IMG/VR virus record: IMGVR_UViG_3300031973_001571
Span: 1-36,211 of that record
Length of the DNA: 36,211 nucleotides
DNA from: a virus
Strand: one strand, 5' to 3'
The notes beneath the pieces are model-generated. The model saw nothing but the letters and a program-made list of their open reading frames with translations, did no database searches and was not told where the DNA came from. A program made the translations under genes and the position numbers. Of the stretch, positions 14,228 to 21,107 are shown piece by piece; the stretch's first letter is position 1; the number at the start of each line of letters is the position of its first letter.

Positions 14228-14487
14228 GCCTAGTGTGCCTAGTGTAGGCCTAGTGTTTGAGATTATACCCAAGGTCATTATAAGCCTAGTGCTGTCTATG
14301 TTTGGAGTAAAAAGCCTAGGGGCCTAGTGTTTTTTTGTACGCGCGCGGGCGCGTATTATTTTAGTTATTTAATTAGTTTGTTTTTTTCTCTCGTGCGAGA
14401 GATATACCCCTAGGTACCCTAGGCCTATAGGCCTTTGTAGTATTCATCAGTGTTTCAGTGACCTAGGGGTATTTAAAAACACTAGGT
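14228..14487. repeat. CTAG-rich repeat region, candidate replication origin
   Basis: GCCTAGTG occurs at 14228, 14237, 14248, 14284 and 14322; GCCTAGGG occurs at 14314. More CCTAGG or CTAGG copies follow at about 14408-14424 and 14462-14467, and an inverted copy CACTAGGT lies at 14480-14487. In all there are ten CTAG tetramers within about 260 bp. A perfect palindrome GGCCTATAGGCC lies at 14422-14433. The stretch between includes AT-rich blocks (14354-14387). Iterons, an AT-rich block and a place directly after the helicase gene are what a phage origin looks like. Regulation of the Q-like gene is the main alternative. No gene was seen in 14219-14519. Confidence 0.5.
14338..14370 (+). terminator. 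GC-rich hairpin after helicase gene
   Basis: TACGCGC (14338-14344) pairs with GCGCGTA (14349-14355), leaving a GCGG loop. It is followed by TTATTTTAGTTATTT, an imperfect U-rich tract. It may end the rightward early transcript or be part of the origin. Confidence 0.4.
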
Positions 14488-14519
14488 CTACCCAAGGTCT
14501 TTGATTTAAGGATTTAAAA

Positions 14520-14924
14520 ATGATTAACCATATTCATGATCGTCTTGTTACTTGGGCTTCTGCAGCTCTGTCGGATACGTTGGGTGCATTAAGTTACTCA
14601 TCTTGCTTGCTTGAGATGGAAGACGCTTCTGAGCGCTCTCATGACACTGTAGCCTTGTGGTCGCCAGTCGTTGAAGAAGTCGAGAGGGCGGTTAATGATT
14701 TGCGCTATGAATTGCGTGAAACGATTAAGGCGATTTATTTAGAACCAGAGGCGACTATGCAGCAATCAGCAAAACGGTGTGGCTGTAGTGTTGCTACGTT
14801 GCGTCGTCGTCGTAATGAATCGCACGAAAAAATTGAAATCATTTTAGATTCTAATAAAACTTTTTTGTCTACGTTAAAAAATAGTTCTTGCAAACGTGAG
14901 CGATTAGTGGAAAATGTTTCCTAG
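14520..14924 (+). CDS. Q-like late-gene regulator
   Basis: The 134-residue protein has a helical acidic N-terminal half and a helix-turn-helix at about 75-105 (LEPEATMQQSAKRCGCSVATLRRRRNES), as in antitermination Q and ArpU-type late regulators and in sigma region 4. The position between the replication genes and the lysis genes is that of Q. A strong terminator follows directly, which Q would let polymerase pass. The family match is by pattern only, so transcription activation is possible instead. Confidence 0.65.
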   Translation: MINHIHDRLVTWASAALSDTLGALSYSSCLLEMEDASERSHDTVALWSPVVEEVERAVNDLRYELRETIKAIYLEPEATMQQSAKRCGCSVATLRRRRNESHEKIEIILDSNKTFLSTLKNSSCKRERLVENVS

Positions 14925-14970
14925 TTCTTGTTGTGTGTCTGATTGATTCGCAACAAAAAAGCAAACATTT

Positions 14971-15008
14971 AAAACCCGCTTTGATTTATTTCAACGCGGG
15001 TTTTTTTA
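14971..15008 (+). terminator. Rho-independent terminator (tR'-like)
   Basis: AAACCCGC (14972-14979) pairs with GCGGGTTT (14996-15003) and is followed by seven T residues. TTGA and TCAA can lengthen the stem inside. It stands between the Q-like gene and the lysis genes, as in lambda, so it is the likely target of antitermination. Confidence 0.8.
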
Positions 15009-15020
15009 TGTCTGCGATTT

Positions 15021-15713
15021 GTGATGCTGACGTATCCCGCAAATTTATGTGCCATCAGTTTGTTATTTGTGGCAGGGATTAGTTCGATATTGGCTATGTC
15101 GTTAACAGATAGTTATGCCTACCTCAGACTGCCTCTTGCCCCGTGCGTTTTGGCGGGGACTTTTTCTTTTTTATTATTATTTGGATTTGTTATGGCCGCT
15201 TTCTCTGTTGCGTTTAATCGCACTATGAAGAATGAGGGTGGTTATGTGTTGCATGAAGTGGCGGGTGATCGGGGCGGTATGACGTTCGCGGGTATTGCTC
15301 GTAAGTTTAATTCGTCGTGGTCTGGCTGGCAGTTGGTTGATGCTGGGGATCGTGATAGTGCTGCATTAAAAAAGAGTGTGGCGAGTTTTTATTTAAATAA
15401 TTATTTTAATGCGTGTGGTTTAAAACATATTAAATCACAGGTAGTCGCAAACGTTGTTTATGATTTTGCGGTGAATGCTGGTGTGCGTTCTGCGGTTAGT
15501 TTGGTTCAGCAGTGTGTTGGTGTTGATGCTGATGGTATTGTTGGCCCTCAGACTATTTATGCGCTGAATGATGTTGATGGGGATGTGTTTGTTTCTCGTT
15601 ATGCGTTAGCCAAGGTTGCGCGTTATGCCGCTATTGTTAACCGTGATCGTTCTCAGTCTAAGTTTTTACTCGGTTGGGTTAATCGTACGTTAAGAGATTT
15701 GGAGTCGTTATGA
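15021..15713 (+). CDS. GH108-family endolysin (muramidase) with hydrophobic N-terminal extension
   Basis: From residue 58 on, the protein is a glycoside hydrolase 108 (N-acetylmuramidase) domain: FNRTMKNEGGYVLHE with catalytic Glu72, GDRGGMTFAGIARKF, then the C-terminal peptidoglycan-binding-type part with AVNAGVRSAV and DGIVGPQT. It cuts cell-wall glycan strands at lysis. The 57 residues ahead hold two hydrophobic segments (about 10-26 and 38-58). No start has a good ribosome binding site: choices are GTG 15021, ATG 15024, ATG 15096 and ATG 15192. The last would give a usual-sized cytoplasmic enzyme. If the long form is used the enzyme is membrane-anchored, perhaps as a signal-arrest-release type. 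Confidence 0.85.
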   Translation: MMLTYPANLCAISLLFVAGISSILAMSLTDSYAYLRLPLAPCVLAGTFSFLLLFGFVMAAFSVAFNRTMKNEGGYVLHEVAGDRGGMTFAGIARKFNSSWSGWQLVDAGDRDSAALKKSVASFYLNNYFNACGLKHIKSQVVANVVYDFAVNAGVRSAVSLVQQCVGVDADGIVGPQTIYALNDVDGDVFVSRYALAKVARYAAIVNRDRSQSKFLLGWVNRTLRDLESL

Positions 15714-16147
15714 ATATGCCAGGGCTAGGTCAGTTGATCAGCGGTATAGCAAGCGGCGCTGATGAGCTGTTTACGTCTGATGAAGAGCGTTTAAAGTTAG
15801 CGATAGAAGATAAGAAAATCGATGCCGATTTGCTTAAAGGTCAGATGAGTGTGAATGCTGTGGAGGCAACACATAAGAGTGTGTTTGTTGCTGGCTGGCG
15901 TCCTGCTATTGGTTGGATTGGTGCTATCGCATTGGCTTATCAGTTTGTGTTGTATCCATTGTTGGGTTGGTGTTGGTTGCTGTTGCAGGCTAATAACATT
16001 ATTCCAGCCGATCTATCTGTTCCGCCTGTATTGCCCACTGATGCGCTGTACTCGATTGTGTTGGGTATGTTGGGTATTGGTGGTATGCGTTCGTTTGATA
16101 AGAAAAGCGGTAAAGAAACTAATTCAATTCGTGGTAATAAGTTATGA
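15710..16147 (+). CDS. Holin of the 3-TM family
   Basis: The 145-residue protein matches the three-helix holin family (PF11351 type): an amphipathic N-terminal half, then HKSVFVAGWRPAIGWIGAIA, which begins the first membrane helix, then FVLYPLLGWCWLLL, and a third helix ALYSIVLGMLGIGGM, ending in a polar tail. It would open the inner membrane so that the endolysin can reach the wall. GGAG lies six bases before the ATG and the start overlaps the endolysin stop by 4 nt. Confidence 0.85.
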   Translation: MNMPGLGQLISGIASGADELFTSDEERLKLAIEDKKIDADLLKGQMSVNAVEATHKSVFVAGWRPAIGWIGAIALAYQFVLYPLLGWCWLLLQANNIIPADLSVPPVLPTDALYSIVLGMLGIGGMRSFDKKSGKETNSIRGNKL

Positions 16148-16440
16148 GTGGTGATGTTGATTCAGGATCGGTTGCCATTCTCGATAAGCGATTGGGTAGT
16201 ATTGAGGCAAAGCTCGATAGTTTGATTCGGTTAGAAGAAAGACAAGAGAGTCATGCAACTGATTTAAAGCGTGCGTTTGTTCGTATCGAAAAGGTTGAGG
16301 ATCGAGTACGGCAGTTAGAGATTCGTGATGGCGCAACTGCTGTTCGTACTAGCAGTAATGCAGGCGCTATAACTATTATTGTTTCGTCTGTGGTGTCGGT
16401 TGTTGTTGGTGTTATTACTTGGAAGGTTCGTGGCAATTGA
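16144..16440 (+). CDS. XhlA-like lysis-associated membrane protein
   Basis: The 98-residue protein has a coiled coil (about 12-62, SIEAKLDSLIRLEERQE and EKVEDRVRQLE) and one C-terminal membrane helix (about 73-93). That layout is typical of XhlA-type haemolysin/holin partners and of some inner-membrane spanin-like proteins. Its start overlaps the holin stop (ATGA). It is placed in the lysis cassette by position; its exact role is not proven. Confidence 0.65.
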   Translation: MSGDVDSGSVAILDKRLGSIEAKLDSLIRLEERQESHATDLKRAFVRIEKVEDRVRQLEIRDGATAVRTSSNAGAITIIVSSVVSVVVGVITWKVRGN

Positions 16441-16535
16441 GAAAACCCAAGGTACTCCCGCAGGGGGTACTCTCTACGGGGTCGAAACTCGCGAGCTTTT
16501 TCTACAGAGTTGATTCGCTAGGGGGTTGACATACA
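16441..16535. other. Possible cos packaging region
   Basis: This 95-bp gap lies directly before the small terminase gene, the normal place of cos in phages with lambda-type terminase. It is unusually G-rich and has a near-dyad GGTACTCCCGC/AGGGGGTAC (about 16451-16469). I cannot place the nicks, so only the region is called. The other possibility is simply the terminase leader. Confidence 0.35.
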
Positions 16536-17081
16536 TTGGCTATTTCTAAAATTGAATTAGATCAACCTGCTACTCAGGCGGGTTTTGCGCGGTTGGTTGG
16601 AACCAGTCGGCAGGCAATTAATAAGCACGTTGAAAAAGGCGTGTTGAAGGATGGCATGAGTTACGCCGATTGGTTGCAAATCTATTGCGATCGGTTGCGT
16701 GATGAAGCGGCTGGCCGTGGTGGTGATCAGCAAGGTACGTTAACGGCGGTTCGCATTGAAGAGACGCTTGAAAATATTGCAGAGAAACGGCAGCGGCGTT
16801 TAACCGCGTCGGGTGAATTGATGGACCGCGAAACGGTACGCCAATGGATCGTTGAAGCAGCGTCTGGAATTCAGGGGTTTGTGATGGGTGCAGGTGAAAC
16901 CATCATTGAATCGATTAGAGAAAAATACAAAGTTGAGTTAGACGATGACGATGTTACCGGGCCGCTTAGATCTGCCCTCGGACACGTCGGAAGTGCTGGA
17001 TCAGAACTTGCTGAACGTCTCACGGGATTGGGCGGACTATCTAGTTCCGACGCCACCGATGCCGACAGCCGAGTGGGCTGA
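16536..17081 (+). CDS. Terminase small subunit (Nu1-like)
   Basis: The 181-residue protein has an N-terminal winged helix-turn-helix (QAGFARLVGTSRQAINKHVEKG), as in lambda Nu1, followed by helices rich in Arg and Glu for oligomerisation and contact with the large subunit. It would recognise the cos region for packaging. The start is TTG at 16536, ten bases after AGGGGG. Its last 137 bases overlap the large-subunit gene in another frame, which is unusual. The C-terminus (GLGGLSSSDATDADS) is low-complexity. Confidence 0.85.
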   Translation: MAISKIELDQPATQAGFARLVGTSRQAINKHVEKGVLKDGMSYADWLQIYCDRLRDEAAGRGGDQQGTLTAVRIEETLENIAEKRQRRLTASGELMDRETVRQWIVEAASGIQGFVMGAGETIIESIREKYKVELDDDDVTGPLRSALGHVGSAGSELAERLTGLGGLSSSDATDADSRVG

Positions 17082-19038
17082 ATTAAAATTTAGATTGCCC
17101 GCCGAGGGTTCAGATAAACCAGGGCCGTATGATTTAGATTATGCGCCTTACTTATATGGGATCTTTTCAGCATTAGATAATCCTGATGTCGGTGAAGTGG
17201 TCACGATGAAAGCCGCGCAAGTGGGCTGGACGTTTGGCCTTGTTGCATACCTTGGGAAAATCATCGACACAATGCCCTGCGCCGTTGTTGTGATGTTTCC
17301 TAAAACCGATTCGGCGCGAGAGTTTAACGACGAAAAGTTTGAGCCGTCGGTACTTTCAACGCCAGCGCTTAACGCGAAATTAGACGTTAGCAAAACGCGC
17401 AGTAAAGATAACCGCTCGCTGTTTAAAAAATTCACCAATGGCTTTTTAAAATTTGTAACCTCGGGCTCAATCAGCTCGGTTAAATCAACACCGGCTAAAA
17501 TCGTAATTGTTGAAGAGCCTGATGATGCAGTGGGTAACCTAGCTGATCAAGGTAGTGCGATCACGCTGCTATGGGAACGAACAAAACGAAAAGCCAACGC
17601 TAAGCGAGTATTGGGTGGCACGCCATCTACTGATGGCCTAAGCAAGGTTCAAGAGCATATTAAAACCAGCGATCAGCGCGTATTACCAATCGAATGCCAT
17701 GAGTGTTTAGAAACTCACGTACTCGATTGGGAAAACGTCAGCTGGTTGAATACCGACGATGGCACAGAGCACGAGGTTTACGGTACCGCATTGCCCGACA
17801 CGGCCACGTATGTTTGCCCGTGCTGCGGCACGCCTTGGGGTGATTACCAGCGCAAAACAAACATTCGCAATACAATTCGTACTGCCATGGCAAGCGGTGA
17901 TGATAACTGCGGCTGGATAGCCACAACAGAGTTTCATGGTGTGGCGGGTTTTATGGAGTTGTCAGAACTCTACAGCTGTTTGCCTGGTGCGGGTGTGGTT
18001 GAGTTAGTTCGTGATTATTTAAAAGCAGAGCATAAAGCCTCGATGGGCGATGAAACCGATCGCATTGTATTTGTTAATTCAAAACTGGGTCGACCTTATG
18101 CGTTTAAAGATGATCATGCAAATGCTGAAACCCTTCGCGAAAAAGCTATTGAATATACTGAACTTCTTTGCCCGCGTGGCGGTTTACTTGTCACTGTCGG
18201 TATTGATATTCAGCATGATCGTATCGCGATTATCATCCGAGCCTGGGGAAGAGGTGAAGAAAGCTGGTTGCTCTACTGGGGTGAAATATCCGCGTCAGTA
18301 GGTGTATCGGATAAAAACGATCCGGTTTGGTCAGAATTAGATGATGTTGTTTTTGGTGCTATCGATCACGAGCTTGGCGGTAAAATTTACGCCAGTGCGG
18401 TCAGTATCGATTCGTCCGATGGTAATACCAATGACGCGGTATATCACTGGGCCAGAACACGACAAAAGAAACATCCAAAAGTTTTAGTGATGGCAATTAA
18501 AGGATCGAGCTCACAGCAAGATCCTGAAATTTTCACTACGCCTAGTATGTCGAAATTGGTGGATTATAAAAATCCAAAGAAGCGTACCAAGGCTGACAAG
18601 CATGGCCTGAAGGTTTACATGGTCGGCACTAATAAAGCCAAAGATTGGCTTGCTTCGCACATGAAATTAGAAGGGTTGGGTGCAGGTCGCCATCATGTTT
18701 ATCGTGATGTACGAGCCGATTATTTTGAACAAATAACAGGCGAAGTAAAAGCTCCACATCGATCTATACGCAACCGTAAAGTGTGGCAACAAAAAGCAGG
18801 CCGTGCCATTGAGGCATGGGATTGTGAAGTGTATGCCCTGCATGGTTCTCGTGCGCGTCGTGTGCATATCATGAAGCCTGCGCAATGGGATGCATTAGAA
18901 CAAAAACTGCAGCAAGTTGATTTGTTTGCTCAGCCTGAGCAGGCAGTAACGATCGATGCTGATGTTGCAGAAAAAACAAAGAAACGAAAACGCAGTTCGC
19001 GTAGTCGCTCGTCAAGATCTAACAGTTTTACAAACTAA
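16945..19038 (+). CDS. Terminase large subunit (lambda gpA family)
   Basis: The 697-residue protein pumps and cuts phage DNA during packaging. It shows the gpA-type variant Walker A (KAAQVGWT, 89-96), a Walker B-like IVIVEEPDD (186-194), a zinc-binding CHEC ... CPCC set (Cys251, 254, 291, 294), and the nuclease region with VGIDIQHDRI near residue 420. The C-terminal tail is Lys/Arg/Ser-rich, probably binding the portal or DNA. I kept the ATG at 16945 because the WADY...PTAEWAELK segment belongs to the family's N-terminus, although it lies inside the small-subunit gene. ATG 17059 is an alternative. Confidence 0.93.
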   Translation: MTMLPGRLDLPSDTSEVLDQNLLNVSRDWADYLVPTPPMPTAEWAELKFRLPAEGSDKPGPYDLDYAPYLYGIFSALDNPDVGEVVTMKAAQVGWTFGLVAYLGKIIDTMPCAVVVMFPKTDSAREFNDEKFEPSVLSTPALNAKLDVSKTRSKDNRSLFKKFTNGFLKFVTSGSISSVKSTPAKIVIVEEPDDAVGNLADQGSAITLLWERTKRKANAKRVLGGTPSTDGLSKVQEHIKTSDQRVLPIECHECLETHVLDWENVSWLNTDDGTEHEVYGTALPDTATYVCPCCGTPWGDYQRKTNIRNTIRTAMASGDDNCGWIATTEFHGVAGFMELSELYSCLPGAGVVELVRDYLKAEHKASMGDETDRIVFVNSKLGRPYAFKDDHANAETLREKAIEYTELLCPRGGLLVTVGIDIQHDRIAIIIRAWGRGEESWLLYWGEISASVGVSDKNDPVWSELDDVVFGAIDHELGGKIYASAVSIDSSDGNTNDAVYHWARTRQKKHPKVLVMAIKGSSSQQDPEIFTTPSMSKLVDYKNPKKRTKADKHGLKVYMVGTNKAKDWLASHMKLEGLGAGRHHVYRDVRADYFEQITGEVKAPHRSIRNRKVWQQKAGRAIEAWDCEVYALHGSRARRVHIMKPAQWDALEQKLQQVDLFAQPEQAVTIDADVAEKTKKRKRSSRSRSSRSNSFTN

Positions 19039-19052
19039 TTCGTGGAGCCGTA

Positions 19053-19571
19053 ATGGAACCGATCAGTATCGTATCCGGTACCAGCACAAGCTGGAGCCGC
19101 GAAGATCCGTGGGCGCAAGGTTTGTGGCAGTTTGAATATATTTTCACTGGCCCACAACAATTTACCCTGAATGCAGTGGCAGATGCGGGCTGTGTTGATG
19201 TAGCGGTTGCCGTTGCAGATTCGACCAACTGGACCGCGGGGAAATATCAATGGACGCTGCGGCGTAAAAAAGATTTAGAAGTCGTGTTGGTGGCGACTGG
19301 CTTTGTCACTGTTCTTGATAATCCGCTTGAACAGGTAACAGTTGACCATCGATCGCATGCAGAAAAGATGCTGACATTAATCGAAACGCGGTTAGAAGGC
19401 CGGATCATAAGCGATCACGAAAGCTATTCGCATAACGGTCGCAGCTTGAATCGAATCCCGTTAGAGCAGTTAAACAAATTGGCTATTCAATATCGCAACA
19501 AGGTTGCTAATGAAAAACGCCGTGAAGCAGGCAAAAAGCCAGCGCGTCACGCTCGATTTAGGATGCGATAA
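19053..19571 (+). CDS. Head protein with gpW-like C-terminal part
   Basis: The 172-residue protein has a beta-rich N-terminal half (about 1-95, WQFEYIFTGPQQFTLNAVAD and KYQWTLRRKKD). A helical C-terminal part follows, with ESYSHNGRSLNRIPLEQLNKLAIQY. The C-terminal part resembles the head-completion protein gpW of lambda, which plugs the portal. The position between terminase and portal genes supports this. GGAG precedes the ATG. The N-terminal half is not part of lambda gpW. Confidence 0.6.
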   Translation: MEPISIVSGTSTSWSREDPWAQGLWQFEYIFTGPQQFTLNAVADAGCVDVAVAVADSTNWTAGKYQWTLRRKKDLEVVLVATGFVTVLDNPLEQVTVDHRSHAEKMLTLIETRLEGRIISDHESYSHNGRSLNRIPLEQLNKLAIQYRNKVANEKRREAGKKPARHARFRMR

Positions 19572-21104
19572 ATGGGTATTAAAGAAGGTTTTCGAGGTTT
19601 GTTTTACGGCACTGATGAGTCGCCTGCTAAAGAGCTGACTCAAAAACGCTCGGTGCCACATAAAAATGCAGCAGAGCATAAGCGATATGCAGCGGCAAAG
19701 CAGCATGGCACATCGGTGGAACGTTTTGTGGGTGGTTCTCGCAGTATTGATTCAAACCTGCGTAGTCAGCTGGTGAAAATTCGTGAAGCTTCACGAAATG
19801 CTGGTGACGATATTGGTTATGTAAAACGTTATTTCTCCATGGTGCAAACGCACGTTGTTGGGGAAAACGGCTTGCGGTTGCAGTGCGATGTTAAGAATGG
19901 CAAAGGCGATACGATGCGTGATGTTAACCGCGCTATTGAGGCTGCATTTTTAGAATGGGCAGAGCTGGGCAGCGCAGAAGTTGGTGGGCGTATGTCGTGG
20001 ATCGGCGTGCAAGATCTTGCTGCTAAAACCGTTGCTCAAGATGGTGAAGTGTTAATTCGTTATCACTATGATCAAACAAACAAGTATGGGTTTTCTGTCG
20101 AGTTGATCGAGGCCGATCTACTTGATGTGAATCTTAACCAAGTATTAAGCAATGGCAACCGCATTGTGATGGGGGTTGAAGTTAATGCCTCTAATCGTCG
20201 TGTCGCGTTTCACTTATTAACGAATCATCCAGGTGATGATACGTGGGTTAATCAAGGGCAGCGTTATCAGCGCATTGATGCTGAAGAAATGGACTTGCTA
20301 TATGTGGTTTGGCGCCCTGGTCAGAACCGTGGCATACCGTGGGCTCATGCTTCTCTGCTTGAAATGTACGACATTAATTCAATGCGAGGCTCGCAGTTAA
20401 CGTCTGCGAAGATTTCAGCATCGAATATGGGCTTTTACGAGCGTGATCCCGAGCAAGAAATTGCAGATGACTTCGATGAAGAAGGTGAGCTTCTACACGA
20501 ATTAGAAGCGGGGCAAATGAACGTTGTGCCAGAAGGTTACAAAGTTGGACAAACCAACTTTCAACCGCCTCAAAGTGGTGACTTTCAAAAAGATGCGTTA
20601 CGCGGTTCTTCATCGGGCATGGATGTGAATTACAACGTACTTGGTAACGATTATGAAGGTGTTAGTTTTTCCAGTTTACGCCAAGCGATTTTAGAAGACC
20701 GAGACGCATGGAAGCGAAAACAGCGTTGGTTGATTGAACAATTAGGGGGGCCGGTGTTTAAGCGCTGGCTGAAAATGGCATTGCTGAAAAATGCGATACC
20801 AGGCTTAAAAGCCTCGCAGTTATCGCTGCTTTTAAAACATAAGTTTCATGGTCGTCGTTGGCAGTGGGTTGATCCGCTGAAAGATGAGCAAGCGGCAGGT
20901 GCAGCGTTGGACAATTTGACGACAAGCCCAATGCATATTTTGCGTGACAAGGGTATTGATCCTGAAGATGTTGCAGCAGGCTGGGAAGAGTTTGGCAATT
21001 TAATGGAACCGCATTTAGCCACGATTAATAAGCTCATGCCAAAGAAAGCTGCATTAGTTTCTGCAGCTAATCAGGGCGAACCAGAACCAACCGACGAGGA
21101 ATAA
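19572..21104 (+). CDS. Portal protein (lambda gpB family)
   Basis: The 510-residue protein forms the twelve-fold ring at one capsid vertex through which DNA enters. Family signs are REASRNAGDDIGYVKRYF, VVGENGLRLQ, the central HLLTNHPGDD strand region, VWRPGQNRGIPWAHASLL, and YNVLGNDYEGVSFSSLRQAI near the C-terminus. It starts one base after the previous stop with AGGA upstream. The length is normal for this family. Confidence 0.93.
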   Translation: MGIKEGFRGLFYGTDESPAKELTQKRSVPHKNAAEHKRYAAAKQHGTSVERFVGGSRSIDSNLRSQLVKIREASRNAGDDIGYVKRYFSMVQTHVVGENGLRLQCDVKNGKGDTMRDVNRAIEAAFLEWAELGSAEVGGRMSWIGVQDLAAKTVAQDGEVLIRYHYDQTNKYGFSVELIEADLLDVNLNQVLSNGNRIVMGVEVNASNRRVAFHLLTNHPGDDTWVNQGQRYQRIDAEEMDLLYVVWRPGQNRGIPWAHASLLEMYDINSMRGSQLTSAKISASNMGFYERDPEQEIADDFDEEGELLHELEAGQMNVVPEGYKVGQTNFQPPQSGDFQKDALRGSSSGMDVNYNVLGNDYEGVSFSSLRQAILEDRDAWKRKQRWLIEQLGGPVFKRWLKMALLKNAIPGLKASQLSLLLKHKFHGRRWQWVDPLKDEQAAGAALDNLTTSPMHILRDKGIDPEDVAAGWEEFGNLMEPHLATINKLMPKKAALVSAANQGEPEPTDEE

Positions 21105-21107
21105 ACG

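Noticed and set aside
14388-14401. CTCTCG-TG-CGAGAG palindrome as a terminator
   Set aside because: The T tract lies before the stem on the plus strand, and on the minus strand the stem is followed by A residues, so it does not fit a terminator in either direction; kept only as part of the repeat region.
14228-14487. CRISPR array
   Set aside because: The repeats are about 8 bp, irregularly spaced and partly inverted, unlike CRISPR repeats and spacers.
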